Under the pieces are notes generated by a model, which was not told where the DNA came from, searched no databases, and was given only the letters and a program-made list of their open reading frames with translations. The position numbers were made by a program, and so were the translations under genes. From Selaginella moellendorffii (Eukaryota > Streptophyta > Lycopodiopsida > Selaginellales > Selaginellaceae), in contig NW_003314308.1 of NCBI RefSeq assembly GCF_000143415.4, forward strand, positions 117,794 through 181,793: 64,000 nucleotides of DNA. The letters run 5' to 3'. Shown in pieces: positions 1 to 12,665 of the stretch. The stretch's first letter is position 1. The number at the start of each line of letters is the position of its first letter.

Positions 1-3000
1 CATTCTGAGTTTAAGAGTTTGAGTAACACTGTTTCAAGCGTAAGAAAGATAGAAAGTGACTTACCCATTACGAACTCCCAGAAATGCATGACGTACGGCG
101 TCCGCAGTAGCGGACGCAGGAGCAAGAATTGCTGCTGGCGAAGCCTTGATAGCATTCGCAAGAGCTTCTCCGGCGCCTCCACCTCGCTGATAAACTTTAA
201 CGGGATTCCCAACCAAGGAAATGGCTGTTCGTTCCAAACCTTGAGCTAAGCTCTCATAAGCCTGCCGAAAACCATCCCTTGTATGTGAAACAAAAGCCCT
301 TAACGAAGTACCTGCTGGAAGCCCTCACGAGTATCACTTGGCTGGAACTTGCGCCTCGCATCCTTTCTATCCGAAGGTATGCGTCCGCCCAAGCCCATCT
401 CTGTATGCAAAAGAATGTGATGGACTCCAGCAGCCAAATTTGCTCCCAGGCCCAATGCCTCCACAGAAATGCTCTGAAGGAAAGCCACAGCCCCTGCATG
501 GCTCGAGTTTGAGACCGCTTCGGATAGAAGTAAAAAAAGACCATATACGCACCTTTCCTCATTCCCCGGAGAAATCTTCTGTCTTTCTTGTATTGCTCCG
601 CTGGGAAAACTATCAGCTTTGCAGCGCCGGAGCTTACAGCATACAGAGGACGTATTGGTCCAAAGGCCCTCAGTAGCTTGTGGACTTGACGGGGAAATAT
701 ATCCTCGAGCCATTCACCGAGTAACAAACCCATGAGACTGCTCCATCCATAGACCCCGGACGTATGCACAGACTTGAGATGGAGCTCCACACCCTGCATA
801 AACATTGTTAACACGTTTGATTTGCAAGGAAACAGCAGTACCTTCCAGGACACCATATTAAAGAGCTCAAAACAATTCCCGCTTCTCAAGGCCCCAAAAT
901 CCAGCCGTCGCGGAATATAATCGACCCGTATTATCAAGGGTCGCATTTCACACACCTGCATGACAATCAAATGTAAAAGCAGAGTCGACATTCGTTCTTT
1001 GCTTTACCTGAAAGAATGGTAAAATTGCATCTTCATTTGCACCAGGCAAAGAGGAAGAATCATCGTCAGTGTTCGTATCCGACTGAAAAAATTTGCCAAA
1101 GAAATCGACATGAGCTTGGTCGAGATGTAAACATATAGGCAACAACGCCAGAGAGAGTCTGAAAAAAGAGAACGAAGAATTAAGAGATAAAAAAAAAGGA
1201 AGAAAAAGAATTGTCACAAACCTGTATTCTTCCAATGGAGCCAAGGGATTTGGCCTCACAGCATCCATACGAACTACAACAGCCTTAGAAGTGGACTCTC
1301 GTGGACGCGACCGCTTGTGATAATAGCCCAAGATCTGCACCATCCCACTCATTTAGAATAGAAAGAGTGAGAAAAGAAAAGCTTACCAGTTTCCAACGCG
1401 CGTCCACACTATAGTCGTAAACGTGAACGTCGTGAATCTCCACGAGAAGACTGGATGCATACAGCCCTGTTGGTGCAAAAGCATCGTACTGGACGTCCAT
1501 TCCGACGACCGAAACTTCCACACAGCGGTCCCTTTGCCTTGCATTCAGCCAGTCCGACCCTCCATATAGTCTCCACCGCACTTTCAAGCCATTGAGAATC
1601 ACTCTGCCGAGAGCTTGCGGATAGTTCGCCTCCTTTCTGGCATTCTTTCTCGGGCTGACGCACTCCAACGGAACATGATTATCGAAAACATCCACCGGAG
1701 AATCTTGGTACCAGCTACCTCTCGACTCTGAATCACTGTGTTGAGATGTCGATGTTTCTGTTTCGCTTTCTTGACTAGAGGTTGGGCTCATATGCGGCGC
1801 ATGCTCCATCACAAAGAAGTCCTCGATAAAAGTGGGCTCACAGGCTTCCCCACGAGATCTCGTAGCAACCAGCTTCACTGACGCTTCTTGACGGACTGTA
1901 CTCGACGTCGAGCACTCTACCTGCTTCACCTCAAGAACTTTCGCACAGCCAAAGGCGTTTTCCACCAGCCCCTCAAATAACCCGTCTGTGAGTTTGTCTG
2001 CAGGGTCAAGTGTTTGGTCTCCTTCATCTCCCGTGGACGACATATTCTCTGCCGACTTTCCTTTCATCGTTCGGAGTTGTAGTTCCACGGTCTGTTGCAA
2101 ATCGGGAGCAAATAGTTGTTGCAAATCCGCCACAAGTCGACCAAACGCTGCAATAGTATCGGAGCAAGTATCAAAGTTGAGCTGATTATCAGCCGATATT
2201 ACTTCGTAGCTCGGATTGTCGGTGCTGCTAAGCTTAACCAAAGCACCAACAACTGACGACTTAGCTACCTGTATAAGAACATCAACAATTAGCAAGCGTT
2301 ATACTACTGAAGGATAATACAAACCTGAACAAAGCCAAGCAGTTGTAGTGATGCACCTCCCATATCGCCAGGCTTTCTCAACTTCGTGTCCACGAGGTGA
2401 AGACCCAGATCTCTGAGAGAGATGCAATACTCCTGCGTATCACTGTCCGTAACCTCACCACTAGATACCCGTAAAGCAGCAGCAGCCAGAGCGCACGAGA
2501 TTGAACTCGTCGGACCAACTGGTTCGTAGACCAACGCTACGTCGTGAAGATCAAACAGAAAGTATGGCCGTCGGGAAGGTTCAACTTGCTGGTCGCAATC
2601 CATCCTTTGGAACGCCCCTTTGCATTCTTCCAAGAACTTCACCACGGCCGGTACCCAGTCAAAGTTACCACCTTTAGTGAAAATAGTAGCACCACGCATG
2701 CAACCTGTTACGAGCACGTCTGGTTCTTGTCCGTTGCCAGGCCAAGCTACCAAGTTCATGCTCAGTCCTGCAGTGCCGCGCGAGAGTGCGTTCTGTGCTC
2801 CACCATCACCACGACCAATAGCGGATGCTTTCCAGCAGACCACGGCATTGCGTCCGCCTTCGCGGATTTCCCCTTCACCAAGATTAATATGGAGATATAA
2901 AGCGCCTGGATCTCCACCTAGAGCCACCCCAGCAACAAGCTTGAGCCTTGAACTTTTGAGTTGCAAGAAGTCCGCCAGTCTCACCCCTTTGCTAGAAGTG

Positions 3001-5459
3001 TCGACAAATCGAGAGACACCGACGACAGCTTGGACTTCACGAACTTCAAGTGTGAGTACCATCTGTGGAACTTGTTTAGTACAGGAGGACGCATCCGGCT
3101 CCGAACTTGTGAGACATGCCAAGAGCTCGAAGACTGCAGGTTGGTCCGAGAAAGTGAAGCGGAGACGTGGAAGAGAGATGTGTACGTTCGAAGAGGACGT
3201 TGCCGTGAGTAGCTCCACCGTTGCAGAAGTAGAGTCTGAACTCAAAGCAGTAGCTGACGCATAGTCGAAGTTGTGTCTTCCGGATCCTGCATGTTTTTTC
3301 TTGGTTGCAGCAATCCCATCCCAGATCTTCCTGGCAACCCTTGGCCCAGTCTTGTTGTTCTCGGTCCACTTGATAGTTACGCATGCTTTTCCCTGACTAT
3401 CGCTTCGTAGTCTGACAACTTCAGCGTAAGTTGAGCTGGATATCGAGTAGAGCATGCCGTCGGTAACTGCCAAAGTTACGCTTTGAAGCTTCCCCCTGCT
3501 TCCTTTTTGATGTTCATAGACGAACACTTGAGCTTCTCGCTCACTGGTGAGTCCGACGTCTAAGAGAAATCCAGCCTTTCCCCTGTTAGCCGCAGTCAGG
3601 AATGTTCTCACTGACAGTACCGATAAGTTCAATTTGCAGTCACTTCTGACGGGATTTCCAACGTCTTCCTCTTGCCTGTTGCTACTCTCTGAAGAAGCTT
3701 GAACCCGATCAAGAGTCTGGGCCAACTTGTTCAGATTATCAACATCAGTCCACAGTACCACAGGTTGCAGAACGAGCGAAACTTTCGTGCCAACGAAGCT
3801 TGCGTTTCCGGAACCAGCCCGATGATACTTTTTTAGAGCCAAGTGTACTGCAGGACTTCCAGGAGAAGATGCTACTTTGAAAACCTTCAGCCCACGGCCA
3901 CCGTGAAGGCTAATAGGGAAACCAGGTAGCACCATCTGTGATATTCTGTCAAAGCACTGCTTCTGCATAACTGATGGCGCCAATTGAGTAGCCTCGATGA
4001 GCATCACGTCCGCATCGACTCTGGATTCTTCTCCAGATAGAAGAGTATGCAGGGTTGCATCTTTGAAGACCAATTGTAGTCCATCCGGGACTTTGTCGTA
4101 CAGCAAGGTAGCAGACAAGGAAGAAAATCTAGCAGTAATCGAGCATTCCATTTGTATCTCTGCATGAAGAAACGTTATAAATATAAACCACAAGCAGCAG
4201 CTAAAACACCTTGTGAAGTTCCAGCTAAGTCCGATACTGATGCCGCACCAAATGCTGATCGAGTCCAGTTCCAAATACCGCTGCTCGTTGCGCTTTGATT
4301 CCAAGCGTCAAAGCATTCAAAAAACTCGTCCATACTGCAATAACAAAAACGAAATATGAAATGAAGAAAGAGAGAAGCCATATGATGTATCGACTTACCT
4401 TGCGGCGAGATCAGGCTCGGAAAACTCAGGCTTCCGCATCCAATCGGCAATCACAGAGAGCGTAGACTTGCTGGTCGAAGGAAAAGAATCAAAGCCCTTG
4501 CCATCAAACATTGACGACCTCTGTCCCTGGATAGCAGACTCGTAGAAGCTGCTTGTGTCATGGTAGACGGACTGATCAGCAAAATCGGAAGGCACGTAAG
4601 AATGCGCTACAGAGACGAGGTGGTTTACGTCTTCCACTGACGCCTCCAGCTGAACAGGCTCCACGGAGATGTCAAACTCGATCTTCGACAATGCCAACGC
4701 TGCCGCTTCCTTGCATGGGAGAGTCACTTGAATGGAGCCAGACAGCCCGTTCGTTCCCAAGAGACGCACTTTCCTCTCCGTCCCAACATCCACCGAAGCT
4801 CTCTCGAACTCAATAACTTTCACCAGGTTGGAGGACTCGCCATCTTTCGCAGCTTCATAGCCATACTTCAAAGACGGCACCTGGAACGTGACATAGCTCT
4901 CCGAGCCAGTATTCCCTTCTATCCCGACCGTGACAGCATCAACGTTCACTCGAAGGCCGAGCAAAAGGTTCTTGATCATCTGGCCTATGATCCGGACTCC
5001 ATCACTCACTCCCAAGTACGTCGGAACACCTGTGTCGCTGCTGCTAATACCAGGCAGCTGGCTACTACTACACCCCAGGCCGCCTCCATTCGTGCTGGAA
5101 CCTGGCCTCGACTCACCACTTTGACGAGGAGCCACCAAAAGCTCCAATCCCTTCACCTCGATCTCACACGGAAGTCTCACGACTATCCTCGCAATGGAGC
5201 CATACTTCAGGATCAATGGCAAGCTCTTTATCTGGAAGAAAGGAACGATCGGTGAGAACTTTCTTGTCTTTCCTTGTTTTTTTTCTCAGCTTACCTGATC
5301 GTTCACGTAATCGACATTGAGGACGAGATCCGTGAGCGTCCCTGTGCCACTGCCCAGCTGCACGTCCAGCTGCTCCACATCGATCTCCTCGTTTAAGAAC
5401 CTATTGAGACGCTTGAGCAGAAATTTGCACAAGCGCTTGGTCGCCCACTGTAGCACCAT
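1..5459 (-). CDS. ATG2: Autophagy-related protein 2 (partial, 3' end beyond window)
   Basis: ATG2 is a large bridge-like lipid-transfer protein that works with ATG9 and ATG18 to feed phospholipid from the ER to the growing phagophore. Eleven exons can be followed in phase: 5459-5295, 5231-4399, 4334-4210, 4159-2325, 2268-1387, 1334-1222, 1158-1008, 955-553, 493-312, 261-65 and 28-1, giving at least 1,638 residues. The N-terminus (MVLQWATKRLCKFLLKRLNR, then DVEQLDVQLGSG) is the chorein_N/VPS13-like domain. MDEFFECFDAWNQ near residue 320 and the later VRVDYIPRRLDFGAL, GVYGWSSLMGLLLGEWLEDI and RKDRRFLRGMRKG stretches match the ATG2 C-terminal (ATG_C) region of plants. The start is the first ATG in front of the chorein helix. 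The last exons run off position 1. The upstream side carries AAACCCTA telo-box-like elements. No lesion was seen. Confidence 0.93.
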
Positions 5460-5730
5460 TGCCCCTGTCGCTCGCTTGCCGGGATGAGCAAGCAGGCGAT
5501 TGAAAGTTCTGCCGGTGAAGCGCTATGGCGCAGCGCGGAAGCTGGCCTGCTAAGAAATCACAATGCCGCGATCGTCCTCCTCGTCGTCGGGAGACTCCTC
5601 ACCCACGGATTTTTGCCTCACCATCAATCTCGAGCTGGAACGCGGCCAGCGCTTGCGATGCGAGAAATCGTTGCACGATCGCTCCCTTCCAGAAAACCCT
5701 ATCAGGGGCAAGAAACCCTAAACATGGGTA
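5460..5730. promoter_or_regulatory. 5' flank of ATG2 with telo-box-like motifs
   Basis: The 270 bp upstream of the ATG2 start contain two AAACCCTA-type motifs within 5694-5725. In plants such telo-boxes are common in promoters of housekeeping genes. No gene is convincing here on the plus strand; the open frames at 5484-5815 look like chance reading of promoter DNA. Confidence 0.35.
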
Positions 5731-5739
5731 TGTCTCTTT

Positions 5740-5800
5740 TTTACCTTTGATGCCCTTCTTTACCTTTGATAAAAACGTTTCTATCTGTTTACCTTTGATA
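5740..5800. repeat. Three spaced copies of TTTACCTTTGAT
   Basis: The 12-mer TTTACCTTTGAT occurs three times in about 60 bp, the third followed by AAGAAAG. It is a small local duplication with no recognised function. From here to about 6500 I see only AT-rich non-coding DNA with no gene. Confidence 0.6.
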
Positions 5801-6524
5801 AGAAAGAAACGGTAATCAATGCAATTCTATAGCCATCTAGGTTAACGCATATTGGAAGTTTTGATAGGCGGCGTATGGTGTGCAATTTGTAAAAGGGTGG
5901 ATTTTACAATGGTGGATTTCATTCACACCATGTGTATGCCTTGTATTATGGGTGTGAAAAAAACACAGGCATAGAATCTTTTACGAATATCCAATCTTTA
6001 TGCCCCGGATGGGGCATCATGCCCATAGCAATGACCCATGCTTTGTATGGAATGGAGCCATTCATGGCCTATAAACCCATTCATCCCATGCATTTTAGCA
6101 GGTTGTTAATGTTGCAAACCAAATGAACAATCTACCAAATTGCATACCATACTATTTTATCTAGAGTGCTATGTTCTCACATCTTGCTCTTGGCACTCAT
6201 AGCAAAAGAATTGAATTATCTTTTTTTGGCACACCTCTTTTAACATAGTGTTCATAACAAGCGTAAGTGAATTCCATCTAACTCCATTGCAAAGCCATAG
6301 ATATATATTGTCTGGAGTCATGTCTCTAATGCATCCCATTGAGTTTATCCTTTGTTGCCATTGATTTCCAATATAACTCTCTCAACACTTTAGTTTTGTA
6401 CTATGGTGCTTAGAAGATTTGCATATGACTCAAAAGTAGGTTGAAGTCTAACCAATTCAATGAATTGGTGGGGCTCATACTTCAATTGTGTACAATACAA
6501 AGGTGCACAGTGTTGATGTTTGGA

Positions 6525-6690
6525 CTTGGAGTTCTCTCAAGAAGAGCATGCTGAAAGAGATTTGAGAATGTGGAAGTTGCAATTGCATATAGTAATATTT
6601 AGAATAACAATAGACACTTTCAATATTTTCCAATTATAATTGTTTCAAATTGGACCTGGAGTTCTCTCAAGAGGAGTGTGAAACACAAAT
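6525..6690. repeat. Short direct repeat, copy 1
   Basis: The phrase GGAGTTCTCTCAAGA occurs twice about 130 bp apart (near 6528 and 6659). The block at 6545-6655 (GAGATTTGAGAATGTGGAAG and following bases, ending in an ATTTTCCAATTATAA-like stretch) recurs in diverged form at about 8370-8485. The pair brackets the minisatellite. They could be ends or internal repeats of a decayed mobile element, but no target-site duplication or transposase was found. Confidence 0.45.
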
Positions 6691-6903
6691 CCCTAAGCCC
6701 CAAAGTGGAGCCGAAAGGGTGCCACATGGTAGTGGCCAAAGCGAAAGCCAAACAAGCAGAATATGTTTGGATTAAAAGCTTTAACTTGAAAGGTCGAAAG
6801 TGGGAGTGGAACTCCTAACGAAATGCTCGAGGAACAAGCACGAAGCGAGCAATAAGTGTGTCTTTAGAAAAAAGACATAAGAGGACCAACACATGACATG
6901 TGG

Positions 6904-7345
6904 AAGTGTCCGAGATGGAGTTCAAAAAGGAGTCCAAAATTGGAGTCCGAGATGAACCCAAGTTAGAGTCCGAGATGGAGTTCGAGATGGAGTCCGAGAT
7001 GGAGTTTGAAATGGAGTCCGAGATGGAGTCTAAGATGGAGTCCGAGATGGAATCTGAGATGGACTCGAGATGGAGTCTGAGATGGACCCGAGATGGAGTC
7101 CAAGATGGACCCGAGATGGAATCCAAGATGGACCCGAGATGAAGTCCGAGATGGAGTTCAAGATGGACTTGAGATGGAGTCCGAGATGGACTCGAAATGG
7201 AGTCTGAGATGGACCTGAGATGGAATTTGAGATGGAGTCCGAGATGGACCCGAGATGGAGTCCAAGATGGACTCAAGATGGAGTCTGAGATGGACCTGAG
7301 ATGGAGTCCAAAATAGACCCGAGATGGAGTCCGAGATGAAACCGA
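6904..7345. repeat. 12-bp minisatellite, GAGATGGAGTCC family
   Basis: Dozens of tandem and degenerate copies of a 12-bp unit (GAGATGGAGTCC, with GAGATGGACCCG and GAGATGGACTCG variants) fill about 440 bp. In the right half the units alternate in a 24-bp higher-order pattern. The unit length is a multiple of three and contains no stop codon, so both strands show long artificial frames (EMESEMES-type on plus, a Ser/Asp-rich one on minus). These frames are low-complexity translation and not evidence of a gene. Confidence 0.9.
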
Positions 7346-7405
7346 GACCGAGACTGAGACCGAGATCAAGTCCGAGTCTAAAACCGAGACCGAGACCGAG
7401 TCTGA
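7340..7405. repeat. 6-bp GAGACC/GAGTCC repeat
   Basis: Immediately right of the 12-bp array the period shortens to six (GAGACC, GAGACT, GAGTCT units). It appears to be a degenerate derivative of the same array. It is followed by a run of about fifteen G residues near 7470. Confidence 0.75.
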
Positions 7406-7409
7406 GTCA

Positions 7410-9760
7410 AAGTCCAAGTCCAAATACTAATACAAGCTGTTGGGTGAAAGCCCAAAGCAATCGTCCCTCGGGGGGGGGGGGGGTTGCAGAAGGTTCAAAA
7501 GTATAGTAAAGAGAGTGTGGGGGTTGGAGCTTAGTAGAGCCAATTTGGTACCCAGGTGTTGGATGATGAGCTAACCACTGGGAAGTCCAAGAGTCGGCTC
7601 TAGTTCCCCTAGGAGATCAAATGATCAATGCTCCTAATCCAAGTGTGGATGGCACTACCTACTTGGATACCTGGCATGGCTTAACAGAACCTCACTCTAA
7701 GCCCATGGCTAGAGCACCCAAAGGCGGAAGGTGGGGAGAGTACCCAGGAGGCTCACGTAGGGCCACGGTGTTCCAAAATGTTATCTCAAAGTCCTAGACT
7801 ATGAAGAGGAAAAAAAGCAATCCTTTGGTGTGGTGACTAAGGATGCAATCCTGTGGTAAAGAAGTCCCAAAGGATAGTGGGACTTAGTGGTCGAGCTTGT
7901 GGGCCTTGTCCCAGTGGTAGTGTTGGCAAACATGGCCATAGACAGAAAAGGGATTTGGTAGGGACTGTAAAAAAGATATTGGGGAAGGCTATTCTCCATG
8001 TCTAGGGGCATTCTAAGGATGCTAAGGAGTGGATCTGGGATGATCATTTATGGATAAATGACTCAATTTTTGAGAGATGGGACTATGATGTTGGTAGTGT
8101 TGGACCACTAGTGTTACCAAGGTGAATGTCCTTAGCGTAATGGGCTGGTGTGTCGCTGGTACTTTGGGGTGTCAGTCTTAGGATTAGATATGTGAAGCAC
8201 TTGGACCAAGTGCAAAGGTTGAGTGGTATGGATGCCATCTTCAAGGCTAGCAAACCCCAAGTCCTGAATAGGACTTATGGAGGTTGTGAACAAGACTCGT
8301 CCAAGTGGTTGGAGGGGTGGTTAAATGACTAAAGTAGAATAGAAAAATTAGTCACTTACAAGGAGTTTATTGAAAGAGATTTAAGAATATGGAAGTTGCA
8401 ATTGCATGCAGTAACATTCATGTGAGAAGAGTAATAACAATGGACACTTTTAACATTTTCCAATCATAACCATTTCAAATTTTGAAATTTGTAAAAAGGG
8501 TTTCCAAGCATGGGGCAAAACTATCCAATGTATATTGTGTGCTACAGCTGAAGAATTGAAGTTTTCAGGGATTGAAAGCTTGTGCTCACTTAATTAAAAG
8601 TAGATTTGTGACAATTTTCTATATGCTCTAACCCTTTTGCAATGTTTGAGGTTTCTAGGTTTCTTCCTAGCATGGCAAACTGAAGAGGATTTTATGACTT
8701 CTTTGAGGCACAATAATGGATCCAATAGGGGACAGGACTGAGGATTCTATATGACGCCTCCTTCTCTCAAGGCTCGACAATCCCTTTAACAAGACAGCCT
8801 AAAACTACTTCTAATGTTGTGCCAATCACCAAGGGGAAAGGTCCTATTGAAGAAAGCGATAGCAAGGGATATGTTATTACTCGAGATGCAAACGAGGACG
8901 ATTTCACATATTCAAAGGGTGATTTTGGTTCTACTATGAAATAGGTTGAGAGTTCCTCAAGCAAGGATGGGCATCATGTAACACCTAAGCTTGATAGTTT
9001 TGATTTAGATCCTAAATTAAGAGCTACTTTGGAAGCTATAGTGATTACCTTTGGTGAGGCAAGCATAAGCCAAAAGGGTACCAAGGGCTGCAAGTGCCTC
9101 TGATGGGCATTTGTGGAATATTTTAAATATTCTTACTTTTAACTTTGCCAATGAACTGAAAAGAGTCTCTTTCAAAGTGTGAAGCATATTTCAAGACAAT
9201 TATCTATTTTTATTGTGAAAATATCTAGATTATGGTACTTCCACAACATCAGCCTAATCCATACAAGCTCTTTGGATTTTGGAGTGCCTAATGGATCTTG
9301 TGTTTGGTCCACTCTATTGATAGGTATGTTAAAGGGAAGAAAACTTCTCAAATGCATGTGGAGAACCTGGGAAATCGAGTAAATGATGTACTCTATCTTT
9401 TAACTTGGATCCAAATAAGCTCTCCCAGTTAGAACTCTAGAGAATCAATTGCAAAGTGATGGAACTTAAATAACTCTTTCAAGCTCATATCTATAAAATG
9501 TTCAAACATACAAAAATTTTAGTTGTTTGTGAAAGTAAATAGCTACCTCGAATGATGTGCACAATCCAGCTGTAGAAGTTCTCTCCAAAGTCCTAATCAA
9601 AGATCAGGCAATTGATGAACTCTACGGGAAGAATGATCATCCTTACTTGGAAGACCTATGTCCCAATGAGTGAAAGCCCACTTAGCAATGCTAGACTCTT
9701 GTAAAGCCTCTAACGAGCTTTTATGCACATTGAGTGTTGGAAGCTATTTCAAAGTAAGTC
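7410..9760. other. Gene-poor DNA; diverged repeat copy 2 at about 8370-8485
   Basis: No gene is supported. A poly-G tract lies near 7470. The diverged second copy of the 6545-6655 repeat is at about 8370-8485 (GAGATTTAAGAATATGGAAG onwards). A plus-strand stretch near 8785-8945 reads as a hydrophilic peptide, but it stops quickly and has no recognisable domain. The rest is AT-rich sequence interrupted by stops in every frame, as expected for old transposon debris. Confidence 0.5.
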
Positions 9761-9765
9761 TCCCA

Positions 9766-12665
9766 CTACATTTGGCTTGATAAATAGGTAATGCAGACCA
9801 CTGTAGCCATGCATGCCTCCACAACCTGCTCATAACCTTCACCAAGTTCGGTGAGTCTAGACTCAAGCACTGCATTGTAGTTGGTAATTGCAGGGTTCTC
9901 TAAGATGGAATCCATAAACTTGCACCGATCGCCCTCCTCCTTTAGGTTTGATGCACCTTGCAATTGTTTGAGTGCATTCCATATATGTGGTGCGCATGCC
10001 TTGAGGTCCATCTCATATAGTCCTCCTTGGGCAAATTGTCAGTTATTCTTGTTTGGAACTTCTCTGATTGCAATTGCCAATGTTGCAATTATACACCTGC
10101 GAGATACCTGTGCATTACATTCAAATGCTTGGAATAGCAACCAGCCCACAAAGACAACCTGTGCATATAGAAATGAGGAGCATATAAAACTTGTGCTTTA
10201 GACTTAACTTACTACATCCCATTGTTCTTGTCGCAACGTCTTAAAATGCACTAGCATCCTAGGATGCCAATGCGTGGCTCCTTCCCTAAGCACAAACAGT
10301 CCATGCGTTTGTAACACAAAGTTACTCTAGTGAGCCAAATGAAAATTAGATTTACTGATCCTGGAATTTAGCGAACAGCCTCCCTAATGGCTTTTGCATG
10401 TGGCCCACCTGCATCTATTGTGGCTTCCTCCCACACCAAAGCTCCTCCAATCTCAAACGCATAGACCATTTTGTAATTCAGTGTGCCGAGATTAGTATTG
10501 AAAACGAATTGGAAATAACTAAATTCATTGTTTAGTGCAATCTGGAAGGATAAGTGAGGGAACTCCAATTCATAGGCAATCCATTACTTACCAGAATGTG
10601 AGACAACCTCAAATGTGTACAAGCAAGTTTGTATGGTTAAAGCATGGCCTTTTCAATGTAAAAACGGGAGAACTTACAATACAGTGTTTCAGCAGTGTCA
10701 AATAGTTCTTTTAATTGTTGTGTAGCCGCCCAATTCCTACGTAGGTCCCTGCACAAAACAATAAGATGGTACTAAGTGCTAAGAAATAGATACACATACC
10801 TTTTCTCAAAGAACCATGCTATTGTGAACTTAACAATTGAAGGAGGCATATTGATACTTCCTTCAGCAAGGAGTTGTTAGATTGTGTTGTCACAAAACAC
10901 ACCCTTATACTATGCTTCTAAAAGGCCAAGTTGAAGGAAAACACTCTCCCAATCCTACTAATGAGGCATGGCTTGGCTGAAAAGCATGTGTCAAAGAAAT
11001 ATTTCACCACCAGCCCAATGGAATTTAGAGTGTCTAGCAACAGCATTTAGCATCTCCTCATCACTTGTGCTCTTCACACCAAAGCAACCAAGAAGTTTGT
11101 GTTTCAGCCACTGCACATGTAAGAGAATTTCAGCATCCTCTTGTGCCCTCACCTCAAGGGCTGTAATGGCATCTTGTAAGGCAGAAACCTCCTCATGTTG
11201 CAACATGATGAAGTTGGCACTATCTTGAGTGGTTAACTGAACAGCTTCATTAAATGCATTAGTGGCATCAATCCATTGTTGTTGACACTCCAACAATCTA
11301 CATGCAAACATTAATTCCATTTCGAATGGCACAATTTTCAATTATCTTACTCTACTGTAAAAAAGTTGTCAAGCAACTCCATAAAAGTAAGTGGAGTGGA
11401 GCTACTTCCCTCTAGAAAGGGGGGTGGAGGCACAGCATGGTCTTCAAGGCCTCCGCCATCACTGTCATATACTACCATTGGCCTATCTGCATTTAAAAAT
11501 TAGAAAATGAAAGAAATACTCATTTATATTAATGCTTTTTACCAGCCACATGGCCTAGAGCCACTATCTCTGGTAACAAGGATGTCTCTAGAGATCCTTG
11601 GTGCAATTCATCCCCACCATCACCTTGTTCTTCGACTCCGGTGATGTCCATATTGTTTTGTGTGGGGAGAGTTTCTTTTGGTAATGAAAGAATGTCTTCT
11701 TCATCCATAGAGTTTTCTTCTTCATTATTCTCATCTTGGTTTGGTTCCTGCGTGGCTGGCCTCGGGAGAAATGGCTCACCAAGGGATCATCATTTGCAAT
11801 CAAGGTATTTGTACTAGCTACAATTGCAAAGACCACAATATATATTTGTGAGAAGGGAAATTTAAGAAAATAATGACTTACGTTCACAAACATCCTTCTC
11901 CTTGAGTGCTCGAGCCTACTTTTGATAACTTAGCTAATGTTTCTCAGTAAGATGCTCCATAACATTGTATAGGTATATTACTATTGCCTGGTTACCATTA
12001 GCCTTGTTTGCTATAGCTCCCCATAATATTTTAAGAGGCCAGTAGTAAGGTCGAATAGAGCTGAGGCAAATTTTGTAGACTCGGCATGGGCCTCACCACT
12101 ATTGGACTACCTTGCACGCTGGACAAATGCTCCTGGGTTGGTTATAGATGAAGGTTGGATTCCTAAGGCTTGAAGTGATAATAGAATCACATGTTGGGCC
12201 ATGTCAGGCTGGAAAGGAATATTGGAGTATAAGCCACCCCATATGAGACACTTTAGGAGGTCCACTATTAGCTTGTCAAGTTCCATCACCTTCACAAATG
12301 GCTCTCTTTTCCACCCATAGAAGTGTATATGCCAAGTCTTCGGGATTGCAATCCACTTGGTGACAAGAACTGTAATGAACAGCCGGGGGACCAAGGGTGT
12401 CGTAGACAATATCCCACCAATAACTTTGGATTGACTACCATGACATCCATAACGATAAGATAAGGACTGCCAATTGTTATTGGCATAGGTGTGCACTACA
12501 GCCACAAGCGGTAAGAGAGTCTAGCACAATGAAACAAAAATGAGTCAAACAAATCCAAAGAAAAAAAAATTGAAGAGTGCATGGGGTCATGTTATACCTG
12601 TGGCTCACATGGCAGCCCACCTTGAGGGTCAACTTGAATATATCTGGATGTCGAAGCTCCACTAA
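9766..12665 (-). pseudogene. Uncharacterised coding-like, multi-segment region
   Basis: Several minus-strand blocks look protein-coding and are separated by intron-sized gaps, but I cannot name a family with confidence. From 5' to 3' they are: a block at 12,660-12,107; an acidic Asn/Glu-rich linker near 11,750-11,545; a block with coiled-coil character at 11,341-10,991; a short block near 10,470-10,370 reading LVWEEATIDAGGPHAKAIRE; and an alpha-helical block at 10,011-9,766. The DAGGP-containing piece weakly recalls the start of HECT-type E3 ligase domains seen beside some integrase-type transposons, but no HECT catalytic Cys motif was found. Stops interrupt the frames. I infer remains of an element-borne gene, possibly the same element as the integrase at 14.1-14.9 kb. 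Confidence 0.3.

Noticed and set aside
6815-7423. 202-aa minus-strand frame rich in Ser/Asp and its plus-strand partner (EMESEMES-type)
   Set aside because: Translation of the 12-bp minisatellite; unit length divisible by three keeps frames open without coding selection.
9500-10500. A complete HECT ubiquitin-ligase domain
   Set aside because: Only a weak DAGGP-type segment was found; no catalytic-Cys motif could be located in any frame.
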